In this document: positions 1 through 13,600 of the stretch, piece by piece
How the letters are laid out: the number at the start of each line of letters is the position of its first letter
Position numbering within the stretch: position 1 is the first letter of the stretch
Assembly: GCA_014843695.1 (NCBI GenBank)
Contig: CM026387.1
Span: 69,475,920 to 69,539,919 of the forward strand
DNA: 64,000 nt
Source of the DNA: Archivesica marissinica
Taxonomy: Eukaryota > Mollusca > Bivalvia > Venerida > Vesicomyidae
Direction: 5' to 3'
Position numbers and translations under genes: made by a program
Notes under the pieces: model-generated
Told to the model about the DNA's origin: nothing
Seen by the model: the letters and a program-made list of their open reading frames with translations, nothing else
The model's database searches: none

Positions 1-722
1 CGCAATAACTGATGGGACAAGGTCGTCGTGCATCAGTACGCCATAACTGATGGGACAAGGTCGTCGTGCATCAGTAAACCATAACTGATGGGACAAGGTC
101 GTCATGCATCAGTAAACCATAACTGATGGGACAAGGTCGTCGTGCATCAGTACGCCATAACTGATGGGACAAGGTCGTCGTGCATCAGTAAACCATAACT
201 GATGGGACAAGGTCGTCGTGCATCAGTAAACCATAACTGATGGGACAAGGTCGTCGTGCATCAGTAAACCATAACTGATGGGACAAGGTCGTCGTGCATC
301 AATAAACCATAACTGATGGGACAATGTCGCCGTGCATCAATAAACCATAACTGATGGGACAAGGTCGTCGTGCATTAGTAAACCATAACTGATGGGACAA
401 GGTCGTCGTGCATCAGTAAACCATAACTGATGGGACAATGTCGCCGTGCATCTGTAAACCATAACTGATGGGACAAGGTCGTCGTGCATCAGTAAACCAT
501 AACTGATGGGACACGGTCGTCGTGCATCAGTACACAATAACTGATGGGACAAGGTCGTCGTGCATTAGTAAACCATAACTGATGGGACAAGGTCGTCGTG
601 CATCAGTAAACCATAACTGATGGGACAATGTCGCCGTGCATCAGTAAACCATAACTGATGGGACACGGTCGTCGTGCATCAGTAAACCATAACTGATGGG
701 ACAATGTCGCCGTGCATCAGTA
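1..722. repeat. 38-bp tandem array (about 19 copies)
   Basis: The unit contains AACTGATGGGACAAGGTCG and CGTGCATCAGTAAACC; the period is 38 bp, counted from successive AACTGATGGG motifs. Copies differ by single changes (AAGG/AATG, GTCGTC/GTCGCC). The array runs off the left edge. Open frames on the minus strand here are repeat artefacts. Confidence 0.95.
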
Positions 723-1294
723 CACCCATATCGCCATATACTTTACAATAATTTATTACAAACAGACAGGGTATTACTTACAGAGGATTTACATACTTCA
801 GCTAGGGATGCTTTCGGGTATATTTTCAAGTGTGTCCCATCATGTATCAGGGGGTGCTTAAATTCCATTAAATTCCTGTAGAAACTAGGTGTATGTTTCA
901 GAAAACGGGTAATCCAATCTGGACTTCCCCCAGAATAGCACTCAGACATATTGTATGATATGTCGTGTTCTGCATGTATTCATATAGATTGCTTTGTAAT
1001 CTTTCTTCAATGTTTTTGGACTTGATGTACAATACTCTTAACTAGTCTAACTAGTAACTTGAACGCTCATTGAATTTATTAATTTAAAATACACATACCA
1101 GTGGATGGGTAAATAGTTATGATACAAGTGAATGGGTATATATGAGCGAGTGAGGCTCTATTCACATTATCAGTGTCAGGTGTCCAAGTGTGCTATCTTC
1201 CACAAATCTGCAGGACCACCTGACAATCATATCAGACAAAAAATCGACAGTCCATAAAATAAAAATGAACATTTCAGTGTATTTTAATCATTTT
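723..1294. other. intronic DNA with no recognised feature
   Basis: AT-rich unique-looking sequence between two arrays. I see no exon, tRNA-like box, or clear terminal inverted repeat here. Confidence 0.6.
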
Positions 1295-1480
1295 TCTGAC
1301 TGGTACCAGACACACTCTGGCAAGTTCTGACTGGTACCAGACAAACTCTGGCAAGGTCTGACTGGTACCAGACAAACTCTGGCAAGTTCTGACTGGTACC
1401 AGACAAACTCTTGCAAGTTCTGACTGGTACCAGACAAACTCTTGCAAGTTCTGACTGGTACCAGACAAACTCTGGCAAGG
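1295..1480. repeat. 31-bp tandem array (6 copies)
   Basis: The unit is built on GACTGGTACCAGACAAACTC followed by TGGCAAGTTCT. Each copy contains the 10-bp palindrome CTGGTACCAG. Confidence 0.95.
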
Positions 1481-1800
1481 ATTTGTGATGTCCGTTATGA
1501 GAGTTTAATAAAAAGCATTTAATAAAACGATACATATTGGTTATATTGATTGATCTTATCTGTATCATTCTGTTTAAAGGTGAGACTTGGATAGTGAAAT
1601 GTTCATTATTTGAGCAGCAGCTCTCCTACATCTTCTCTAATTTCCAGATTTTGTAAACAATTAATTTTAAATTGAAATGCATTGAAGTTTAAAGAAAAAC
1701 AGACAAGCACTGTGAAGATAATTGATATTTCAACATGTTTTCTCTGTTTTCATTAGTTTGTACTCACAGCCTAAGTACACATGTTTTTACAATTGACTTA

Positions 1801-3433
1801 TAGATCACGATTCATGCATTGTCTTTATAGATCACAGTTCATAGATTCGTGCATATAGATCACAGTTCATAGATTCATGCATTGTCTTTATAGATCACAG
1901 TTCATAGATTCGTGCATATAGATCACAATTCATAGATTCATGCATTGTCTTTATAGATCACAGTTCATAGATTCATGCATTGGCTATAATTTATAGATCA
2001 CATTTCATAGATTCATGCATTGTCTTTATAGATCACAGTTCATAGATTCATGCATTGTCTTTATAGTTCACAGTTCATAGATTCATGCATTGTCTTTATA
2101 GACACAGTTCATAGATTCATGCATTGTCTTTATAGATCACAGTTCATAGATTCATGCATTGTCTTTATAGATCACAGTTCATAGATTCATGCATTGTCTT
2201 TATAGATCACAGTTCATAGATTCATGCATTGTCTTTATAGATCACAGTTCATAGATTCATGCATATAGACACATTCATAGATTCATGCATATAGATCACA
2301 GTTCATAGATTCATGCATATAGACACATTCATAGATTCATGCATCAAACACACAAACACATTCTATAGATCACAGTTCATAGATTCATGCATTGTCTTTA
2401 TAGATCACAGTTCATAGATTCATGCATTGTCTTTATAGTTCACAGTTCATAGATTCATGCATTGTCTTTATAGACACAGTTCATAGATTCATGCATTGTC
2501 TTTATAGATCACAGTTCATAGATTCATGCATTGTCTTTATAGATCACAGTTCATAGATTCATGCATTGTCTTTATAGATCACAGTTCATAGATTCATGCA
2601 TTGTCTTTATAGATCACAGTTCATAGATTCATGCATTGTCTTTATAGATCACAGTTCATAGATTCATGCATATAGACCACATTTCATAGATTCATGCATA
2701 TAGATCACAGTTCATAGATTCATGCATATAGACCACATTTCATAGATTCATGCATATATATCACAGTTCATAGATTCATGCATATAGATCACAGTTCATA
2801 GATTCATGCATATAGACCACATTTCATAGATTCATGCATATAGATCACAGTTCATAGATTCATGCATTGTCTTTATAGATCACAGTTCATAGATTCATGC
2901 ATATCGATCACAGTTCATAGATTCATGCATATAGATCACAGTTCATAGATTCATGCATTGTCTATAGATCACAGTTCATAGATTCATGCATATAGATCAC
3001 AGTTCATAGATTCATGCATCAGCTTTATATATCACATTTCATAGATTCATGCATTTTCTTTATAGATCACAGTTCATAGATTCATGCATTGTCTTTATAG
3101 TTCACAGTTCATAGATTCATGCATTGTCTTTATAGATCACAGTTCATAGATTCATGCATGGTCTTTATATATCACAGTTCATAGATTCATGCATTGTCTT
3201 TATAGATCACAGTTCATAGATTCATGCATTGTCTTTATAGTTCACAGTTCATAGATTCATGCATTGTCTTTATAGATCACAGTTCATAGGTTCATGCATT
3301 GTCTTTATAGACCACATTTCATAGATTCATGCATTGTCTTTATAGTTCACATTTCATAGATTCATGCATTGTCTTTATAGATCAGTTCATAGATTCATGC
3401 ATTGTCTTTATAGATCACAGTTCATAGATTCAG
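1801..3433. repeat. 35-bp and 28-bp interspersed tandem array
   Basis: The core is CACAGTTCATAGATTCATGC followed either by ATTGTCTTTATAGAT (35-bp unit) or by ATATAGAT (28-bp unit). The two unit lengths alternate in blocks, and blocks such as CATATAGACACATTCATAG recur, indicating unequal exchange. About 48 copies in total. Confidence 0.93.
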
Positions 3434-4460
3434 GCAGCTCAATAACACAACTCAATAATGCAGTATGCAACTCAATAACACAACTCAATAACGCAGTATG
3501 CAACTCAATAACACAACTCAATAATGCAGTATGCAACTCAATAACACAACTCAATAACGCAGTATGCAACTCAATAACACAGCTCAATAACGCAGTATGC
3601 AACTCAATAACACAACTCAATAATGCAGTATGCAACTCAATAACACAACTCAATAATGCAGTATGCAACTCAATAACACAACTCAATAATGCAGTATGCA
3701 ACTCAATAACACAACTCAATAATGCAGTATGCAACTCAATAACACAACTCAATAATGCAGTATGCAACTCAATAACACAACTCAATAATGCAGTATGCAA
3801 CTCAATAACACAACTCAATAATGCAGTATGCAACTCAATAACACAACTCAATAATGCAGTATGCAACTCAATAACACAACTCAATAATGCAGTATGCAAC
3901 TCAATAACACAACTCAATAATGCAGTATGCAACTCAATAACACAACTCAATAATGCAGTATGCAACTCAATAACACAACTCAATAATGCAGTATGCAACT
4001 CAATAACACAACTCAATAATGCAGTATGCAACTCAATAACACAACTCAATAATGCAGTATACAACTCAATAACACAGAATGCCACTCAATAACACAGTAT
4101 GCCACTCAATAACACAGTATGCAACTCAATAACACAACTCAATAACACAATTCAATAATGCAGTATGCCACTCAATAACGCAGTATGCAACTCAATAATG
4201 CATTATGCAACTCAATAACGCAGTATGCAACTCAATAACGCAACTCAATAACGCATTATGCAACTCAATAACGCATTATGCAACTCAATAATGCAGTATG
4301 CAACTCAATAATGCAACTCAATAACACAGTATGCAACTCAATAACGCAGTATGCAACTTAATAACGCAACTCAATAACGCATTATGCAACTCAATAATGC
4401 ATTATGCAACTCAATAACGCAGTATGCAACTCAATAACGCATTATGCAACTACCAAGTAT
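3433..4460. repeat. 33-bp tandem array grading into shorter variants
   Basis: The unit contains CAACTCAATAACACAACTCA and ATAATGCAGTATG. It is 33 bp, hence 11 codons, and gives long open frames on both strands (NSITQLNNAVC on +). About 19 regular copies are followed from 4080 by irregular 14-33 bp variants. It ends about 70 bp before CELF exon a. The frame is not a gene: it is pure repeat and opens inside the preceding array. Confidence 0.95.
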
Positions 4461-4532
4461 GCAACTCAGCTCAACGAAGAGTCTTTCCTATATTTAAAGT
4501 GTAACGTATGTGTTTTATTTTGTCCTTTTCAG

Positions 4533-4661
4533 AAGAAAGAAAGTTATTTATAGGAATGTTATCCAAAAAGTTGGGTGAGACAGAAGTTAAGATGATGTTT
4601 GCTCCATTCGGTAATATAGAAGACTGCACAGTATTGCGAGACCAAAACGGTCAAAGTAGAG
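4533..4661 (+). CDS. CELF: CELF exon a: N-terminal half of RRM2
   Basis: A 129-bp exon with acceptor ...CCTTTTCAG and donor AGAG|GTAAGA. The incoming phase needs one base from the previous exon and the outgoing phase is 1. It encodes [19 protein letters not shown], then [20 protein letters not shown] and QSRG. This holds the first RRM2 beta strand with RNP2 (LFIGML), helix 1 and beta 2. It aligns over its whole length with the vertebrate exon that starts RKLFIGM and ends LSRG. The tandem array of 55-bp units begins only about 20 bp after its donor site. This is the first exon of the gene in the window; the RRM1 exons are not here. Confidence 0.95.
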
Positions 4662-7600
4662 GTAAGAATGCAATTTCCACCAACACCCTATGCAATACAC
4701 ACACACACTGTACTGGGAAACAATTGAATCCAATGAAACAACACCCTATGCAATACACACACACTGTACTGGGAAACAGTTGAATCAATGAAACAACACC
4801 CTATGCAATACACACACACTGTACTGGGAAAGAGTTGAATCAATGAAACAACACCCTATGCAATACACACACACTGTACTGGGAAAGAGTTGAATCAATG
4901 AAACAACACCCTATGCAATACACACACACTGTACTGGGAAAGAGTTGAATCAATGAAACAACACCCTATGCAATCTGATGCAATACACACACACTGTACT
5001 GGGAAAGAGTTGAATCAATGAAACAACACTCTATGCAATCTGATGCAATACACACACTGTCTGTGTATTTTACGTTTTTTTATCGTCGCTACCGGTTGCC
5101 CATATAAGCGACACACCTGCTGAAGAGATTATTTATTTTAGATTTTTTGGAGGATAGTGCAATGATACATGCAATGATACAGACAGAGACCCATTCCAGA
5201 GTCTCCTCTGGTTCCATTACGTGCACGGTGTAAATCACCGACACGAGACCGGTTTAAAGTCCCATTTGAAAGACTGTTAATTTTATTAGGGTTAGCCGGG
5301 GGATCAAACCTGCAAACAGTTGAATCAATGAAAGACGAACATTGATAGAAACAATTGCTGTATCATCTTTTCACAGTAAAGAGAATATGTTGTACTGGAT
5401 TGACTGGGTTGTGTGTATTTAAGTGTAAACAATATTTTGGGATACATTTATTTAACCCTTTCAACACCACAGGCCTCTAAATCGGCTTACAAAAAAGTGT
5501 AGATCCAGATGAGCCGGCTCATGATGAGCCATCTCATCAAGATCTGCACTTTTTGCAAGTAATATTACTATTTTTAGAATTAAAACTACCCATTTTGATA
5601 AATGAACTGATCCAAATGTAATTTTCTTATTAATGTATTGGTCTAAAAATATCATGGACCAGTCCATGTCAGTTAGTTGGGGTTGAATGGGTTAATGTAC
5701 AGTAGGGAAGGGGTAGTGACTGTAGTGTTCAAAATATGGCTGTGTCGTCTCCTGCATGTCACACTTCATAATAGGTTGTTCTTTGTTCATGGCTTGTTCC
5801 CTGGTCTCATGTTGTTCTTTGTTCATAGCTTGTTCCCTGTTCTCAGGTTGTTCTTTGTTAATGGCTTGTTCCCTGTTCTCAGGTTGTTCTTTGTTCATGG
5901 CTTGTTCCCTGGTCTCAGGTTGTTCTTTGTTCATGGCTTGTTCCCTGTTCTCAGGTTGTTCTTTGTTCATGGCTTGTTCCCTGTTCTCAGGTTGTTCATG
6001 GCTTGTTCCCTGTTCTCAGGTTGTTCTTTGTTCATGGCTTGTTCCCTGGTCTCAGGTTGTTCTTTGTTCATGGCTTGTTCCCTGTTCTCGGGTTGTTCTT
6101 TGTTCATGGCTTGTTCCCTGTTCTCAGGTTGTTCTTTGTTCATGACTTGTTCCCTGTTCTCCGGTTGTTCTTTGTTCATGACTTGTTCCCTGTTCTCAGG
6201 TTGTTCTTTGTACATAGCTTGTTCCCTGTTCTCAGGTTGTTCTTTGTTCATAGCTTGTTCCCTGTTCACAGGTTGTTCTTTGTTCATAGCTTTTTCCCTG
6301 TTCTCAGGTTGTTCTTTGTTCATAGCTTGTTCCCTGTTCTCAGGTTGTTCTTTGTTCATGGCTTGTTCCCTGTTCTCAGGTTGTTCTTTGTTCATGGCTT
6401 GTTCCCTGTTCTCAGGTTGTTCTTTGCACAGGATTGATTGCAGATATTGCACTTGCTTAAAGGGAACTGGCAGCTGGGATGATCTTAGTTCAAACCAGTT
6501 TACCACCAGAGTGTATAAGTAGCTGGGAAACTCCAACCATTCCTCAGAATATGTATAATACACATACGAAACTAGTCTAACCAATCCAGTCGTGCCAGTC
6601 AAAATTAGTCTACCTTATTTTTATCTCCACCGTTTCAAGAATTGCGGAGAACTTTTCTACTCCCTTGGTCATTGGCAGCACACCTTCGGTTGAAGTTACA
6701 TTGCAAATTACTGTCAAGTCCATAAATTGTTGCATTTGGAACATGCTATGTAGTTACTGACATATATCCTTGGTAAAATATGTGAGATAATAGTTATGTG
6801 CTAAAAGTATGCACATTTAATTTGATTTGTTAGATATGATGCATGAAGTTGTTGAAGACAGGTGGCTGGTTTAACAGGTGGCTAGTTGTGCACGTGGCTG
6901 GTTTAACAGGTGGCTGGTTGTGCACGTGGCTGCTATCATTGTATCAAGTTTATGTATTGGACTTTGCTTTATGTAATGCAAGTTGAGATGCTCTGCGTGA
7001 TAAGCCAATATAGATGTATAAATTGTAACGAAATAAAGTGCTGAAACTGTTTTCATTTATGAGGTATGGAGTGTCGGAGAAGGAGAAATGACTGCAAGGC
7101 TCTCTGAAACGGAGATTTCAAATCAGGAAATAACATGAAGTTATCTGGTCTGCCAATATTCCAGAATGCTTCTACATCTGGTCTGCCAATATTCCAGAAT
7201 GCTTCTACATCTGGTCTGCCAATATTCCATAATGCTTCTACATCTGGTCTGCCAATATTCCATAATGCTTCTACATCTGGTCTGCCAATATTCCAGAATG
7301 CTTCTACATCTGGTCTGCCAATATTCCAGAATGCTTCTACATCTGGTCTGCCAATATTCCAGAATGCTTCTACATCTGGTCTGCCAATATTCCAGAATGC
7401 TTCTACATCTGGTCTGCCAATATTCCAGAATGCTTCATCATCTGGTCTGCCAATATTCCAGAATGCTTCTACATCTGGTCTGCCAATATTCCAGAATGCT
7501 TCATCATCTGGTCTGCCAATATTCCAGAATGCTTCTACATCTGGTCTGCCAATATTCCAGAATGCTTCATCATCTGGTCTTCCAATATTCCAGAATGCTT

Positions 7601-10600
7601 CTACAATTGTTATTATTGGTATATTTAAGAGAGAGAAAAGTCGCATATGTGAATTATTTCCAATTGAATGTCGTACTTGCTTGTCAGTTTTGACTAGCAT
7701 GAACCTATTACCTTTATCGATGTATATATGTCCTTATCTGTTTGGACATGCTTGGAGTTAACTGTCTGGGGTTGTTAGCTGGATTGTTTGGAGAGTATGT
7801 TAAGCTATTGCATCTACACATTTGTCGGTATCGAGTTTAGCGTTGTCATCACGCACGTTGCCATCACGCACGTTGCCATCACGCACGTTGCTATGTATAT
7901 ACTGATCTCTCTGACACTCTAAATGGAATTGAAGCAGAGTACACCAGGTTCTGTATTCAGCAAAATAACATCGGAGACATGGAACCCATTTTAAAAGTAT
8001 CCATCTATTTATTGTATAAGCATGTACATTGTACATAGTATGTACACAGTTACAATACAAATTTATTTTACCTTGATTGCGAAACAAGTTCTTACAACTG
8101 ATATTAATGACTCTTTGAGATCTCATTCCTGATGGAATCCATCTAGATTTATTTACACGTATGGAAGCAATAATTCCACAATATAAGGCTGCTCTCGCAC
8201 TGTGTCCCAATGTGATGGTGAATGGGTTATGAATGCAATTCGCCACCAATTTGCAATGATCACAAGGTGATCGCCAGATATCCGTGGGTGTTTGTAGCAT
8301 TTGTGGTTGGACATCCGTGGGTGTTTGTAGCATTCGTGGTGGGACATCCTTGGGTGTTTGTAGCATTCGTGGTGGGACATCCGTGGGTGTTTGTAGCATT
8401 CGTGGTGGGACATCCGTGGGTGTTTGTAGCATTCGTGGTGGGACATCCGTGGGTGTTTGTAGCATTCGTGGTGGGACATCCGTGGGTGTTTGTAGTATTC
8501 GTGGTGGGACATCCGTGGGTGTTTGTAGCATTCGTGGTGGGACATCCGTGGGTGTTTGAGGCATTCGTGGTGGGACATCTGTGGATATTTGTAGCATTCG
8601 TGGTGGGACATCCATGGGAGTTTGTAGCATTTGTCGTGGGACATCCATGGATATTTGTAGCATTCCTGGTGGGACATCCGTGGGTGTTTGTAGCATTCGT
8701 GGTGGGACATCTGTGGATATTTGTAACATTCGTGGTGGGATATCCGTGCGTGTTTGTAGCATTTGTGGTGGGACATCCGTGGATATTTGTAGCATTCGTG
8801 GTGGGACATCCATGGGTGTTTGTAGCATTCATGGTGGGACATCCGTGGATAGTTGTGACATTCATGGTGGGATATCCGTGGGTGTCTGTAGCATTTGTGG
8901 TGGGACATCCATGGGTGTTTGTAGCATTCGTGGTGGGACATCCGTAGGTGTTTGTAGCATTCGTGGTTGGACATCCGTAGGTGTTTGTAGCATTCGTGGT
9001 TGGACATCCGTGGGTGTTTGTAACATTCGTGGTGGGACATCCGTGTATGTTTGTTGCATCCGTGGTGTGGGGTGTTGCGAATATTAAGAACATGCTCCTA
9101 AGATTCACAATCCAGGATAGTCTCATTGTTTTCACATGTTCATAAGCAACCCAAAGCTATGCTTATTGATGGCAAGTCATTTGTATTGATCGTAAAACAT
9201 TTATAAGGATTTGCTAGCATTCAGCTTCACTTTTGCAAGAATACCATTTGCTTTATGCAAGTGTTTGCCTTTTTCAGTATTTCTCCAGGCGAATATCGCA
9301 TGTTTCAAATAAATTCATATTAGAGATGATATTCACCACAGTGCAAGAGTAGCAGTATGAAGTGTATCATTTCACCAGAAATTATCTTTATTTTTTCAGA
9401 TTGAAATCTGGCAATGTGTTTACCATTTCATGTATTTTTTCTGAAGTATTTTGCATACTCGTACATCTGTTACTGTTGTTGGTTTTTTGTTGTTGTTGGT
9501 TTTTTGTTGTTGTTTTATTGGGGGCGGGTTTGGGTTGGGTTTTTTTACCTCATTGCTGTTTACAGCAGTTTGTCTTTGGGTTAGATAACTTTTGGTTCAG
9601 TTAGGACAACTTCTAGAATGATAACAGAACATATATTAGTCAGAGCCTAACGCTACAGACAGCTGATGGACAAGGAAGTCTCCAAGGTATCCAAGGTCAC
9701 TTAAACCACACAGCAATGTGCAAGTTCATTGATATGTACAACCAGCTGGGCACACGGCCTCCTTCAACAGATATCATTGGAGAGAAGCAATCGTGATTCA
9801 CATCCACAAGAAAGCAAAGAACCCAAAGCGGGTGACAAGTTATCTTCCCATTAGCCTCAGCAAGTTATCTTCCCATTATCCTCAGCAAGTTATCTTCCCA
9901 TTAACCTCAGCAAGTTATCTTCCCATTATCCTCAGCAAGTTATCTTCCCATTATCCTCAGCAGTTGCATTGAGAGGATATAGATGCATGCCTCTAATGGT
10001 ATCTGGAGACAAACAACCTACTATCAACACAACTAGGCAATTGGGTTTTAAACTTTATTTATTTTACAAAGATTGCGAAGCAGGTTTCAACATATTATAT
10101 TAATCACTGTCGTTGGCGCCGATGAAAGCTTATATGTGGTCATTTGTGTGGGAAGAAATCGGAGTACCCGGAGAAAAGCCACTTGTCTGAGCTGACGACC
10201 ACTGTACCATCTCAACTAGGCAATTCTGCTCCACCAAGGACCATACTATATACACAGGCACAAGACACATTTTCTTTTCCCTATATTTTAATAGTAATTA
10301 ATGTTTACAGTAAACATTATTTACTATATGACCATGGGGCAAAAAAAATTAATTTGTGTCTTGCACGAGACCTCGGTTTAACGTCCCATCTGAAAGACTG
10401 TTAATTGTATTAGGGTCAGACGGGGGATCGAACATGCGATCTCCGGAATACCAGTCCAGCGTGTTACCACTGGACTACAGATCCGTCTGCAAATAATCGC
10501 ACAGCAATTGAAAAAACTTAACAATGAATATGCAAATGAGCTAACTATACCATCTACACCACTAGATGACATCGCATATCACCTAGAAAGTGATTTATCT

Positions 10601-13600
10601 ACAGTATATGCGTGCTGTTGTTCATGGACTATACCATGGGAAACAGCAAGGTGAAAGTATCGGGATCAGTGAAGATTACCGACCTTGGACATGAATTCGC
10701 ATATACACAGATGGATCAGCCACCAGCACAAACAGAGATGTGGGAAGTGGTATCTACATCCAATACCCCACTGGCAGGAGAGTAACATCCTATGCAGCCA
10801 CTAGAAGCACACTGAACTAACAACAGAGCCGAGACTCAAACACTTGTGATAGTTATCTCCCAACGTTACCTTTCTCACCGACACACTAGCAGTCCTAGAA
10901 GCACTGAACCCTGTGACTTGCAGTCATTGACTTCGCACCACCAGCACCTTATGGATGTAGGTTTGAGTCTCACTAGTTGTTTCATGTGAGGAAGCTATCC
11001 AGTGGCTTGCGGAAGTTCGGTGTGTCTACCTGGTACACGTCCGTGCTTGAGATACTGCTTGCAGGAGCGTCTTCCTCCAGTTGTTTCATGTGAGGAAGCT
11101 ATCCAGTGGCTTGCGGAAGTTCGGTGGGTCTACCGGGTACACGTCCGTGCTTGAGATACTGCTTGCAGGAGGAAGCCAGCGTCTTCCTCCATCAATAATA
11201 GCTGAAGAGTCACCATATAACCCAAGCTGTCCATGTGACTTGAAATCCAAACATACAAACACATGTTATATATCGATTGTCACTTTATCTGTCAATATTT
11301 GCTTACTAAATTGGAAAAAAAGAAATAATTGCACACTAAATTGAGATGGAATAATGGGAAAGAATATAGTGCAAATGTTTTGACATGATGACTGTAATTG
11401 CGAGAGATCAATGTAATTACATGTAAGACGCTGTATGAAATTACCAGATTGTCATACCACTGCAGGACTACCAAATATATCATTATACTATTGGCAGGGG
11501 CATGCAATAACTTTGATTTACTTTTTATGTGAGACGACGGAGATTGAGATTTCATATGATTATTAAGTTGTTCAATGATGCAATGCAATGGTATGGTGAG
11601 TGTTTGCTCACGGTATGGTGAGTGTTTGCTCATGGTGTGGTGAGTGTTTGACCACGGTATGGTGGGTGTTTGCCCACGGTATGGTGAGTGTTTGCTCACG
11701 GTATGGTGAGTGTTTGCTCACGGTATGGTGAGTGTTTGACCACGGTATGGTGGGTGTTTGCCCACGGTATGGTGAGTGTTTGCTCACGGTATGGTGAGTG
11801 TTTGCTCACGGTGTGGTGAGTGTTGCTCACGGTGTGGTGAGTGTTTGCTCACGGTGTGGTGAGTGTTTGCTCACGGTGTGGTGAGTGTTTGCTCACGGTG
11901 TGGTGAGTGTTTGCCCACGGTGTGGTGAGTGTTTGCTCACGGTGTGGTGAGTGTTTGCTCACGGTGTGGTGAGTGTTTGCTCACGGTATGGTGAATGTTT
12001 GCTCACGACACGTGAGTGTTTGCTCACGGTGTGGTGAGTGTTTGCTCATGGTGTGGCGAGTGTTTGCTCACGGTGTGGCGAATGTTTGCTCACAGTGTGG
12101 CGAGTGTTTGCTCACGGTGTGGCGAGTGTTTGCTCACGGTGTGGTGAGTGTTTGCTCACGGTGTGGTGAGTGTTTGCCCACGGTGTGGTGAGTGTTTGCC
12201 CACGGTGTGGTGAGTGTTTGCTCACGGTGTGGTGAGTGTTTGCTCACGGTGTGGCGAGTGTTTGCTCACGGTATGGTGAGTGTTTGCTCACGACACGTGA
12301 GTGTTTGCTCACGGTGTGGTGAGTGTTTGCTCACGGTGTGGTGAATGTTTGCTCACGGTGTGGCGAGTGTTTGCTCACGGTGTGGCGAGTGTTTGCTCAC
12401 GGTGTGGCGAGTGTTTGCTCACGGTGTGGCGAGAGTTTGCTCACGGTGTGGCGAGTGTTTGCTCACGGTGTGGTGAGTGTTTGCTGGTGTGGTGAGTGTT
12501 TGCTCACGGTGTGGTGAGTGTGTGCTCACGGTGTGGTGAGTGTTTGCTCACGGTGTGGTGAGTGTTTGCTGGTGTGGTGAGTGTTTGCTCACGGTATGGT
12601 GAGTGTGTGCTCACGGTGTGGTGAGTGTTTGCTCACGGTATGGTGAGTGTTTGCTCACGGTATGGTGAGTGTTTGCACACGGTGTGGTGAGTGTTTGCTC
12701 ACGGTATGGTGAGTGTTTCCTCCTAGACAGACCCTATATATATCCGCAAAGTTTCATCAAAGCCATCTACAACTTAGTTATCTTGTCCCACAGATACATT
12801 TACAGACGCAGCCACAAACAATAACTCTCGTTCCTACGGTGATGCAGATTGTTAATAAATGAGGAATGACTGGCCTACAATACAATTCACCAATGCTTAA
12901 AAATGTTTATACAATCTTTTTGTGTGTGTTGATTTTGCACACATATATGTTTTACACTACATAACTATTTTGCAGGTTGTGCTTTCATCACATTTTCAAG
13001 TCGACAATCAGCTCAAAACTGTATCAAAAACATGCATCATTCACAGACTATGGAGGTAAGTGGACAAGTATAACACTAGAACTAAATGCTGTATTTATCA
13101 TTACCGACCCATGCTGCACTGAGTGGGTACTCCTAACAACATGCTTGTAAAGTACCTCCTGAAGAGCTCCTGTGCATACTGTATCACCTGAATGCATCCT
13201 TAATCAGTGTTCATAAACAGTTCCATCCCTTGTTCTAGCAGTGCATGTTGTTGGGTACTCCCTTACTGCTGTGTAACTGATAATCACCTGTCCCTTACTG
13301 CTGTCTGACTGACAATCGCTTGTCCCTTACTGCTGTCTGACTGACAATCACCTGTCCCTTACTGCTGTCTGACTGACAATCACTTGTACCTTACTGCTGT
13401 GTAACTGACAATCACCTGTCCCTTACTGCTCTGTTACTGACAATCACCTGTCCCTTACTGCTCTGTTACTGACAATCACCTGTCCCTTACTGCTCTGTTA
13501 CTGACAATCACCTGTCCCTTACTGCTCTGTTACTGACAATCACTTGTCCCTTACTGCTCTGTTACTGACAATCAACGTATTACTCACTTGCTCATAAATG

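Noticed and set aside
1..722. CRISPR-like array of regularly spaced repeats
   Set aside because: Continuous tandem 38-bp units with no unique spacers, in an animal genome. The same reasoning applies to all other arrays.
3364..4092. Frame repeating NSITQLNNAVC
   Set aside because: 33-bp array artefact; begins within another array and ends before the CELF exon in a different context.
8153..9135. Repeat 'proteins' such as [11 protein letters not shown] and [11 protein letters not shown] on both strands
   Set aside because: Artefact of a 33-bp tandem array; several overlapping frames are equally open and no non-repeat domain is attached.
9362..9604. 80-codon frame with a hydrophobic [12 protein letters not shown] stretch
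   Set aside because: Comes from a low-complexity T/G-rich tract; no further support.
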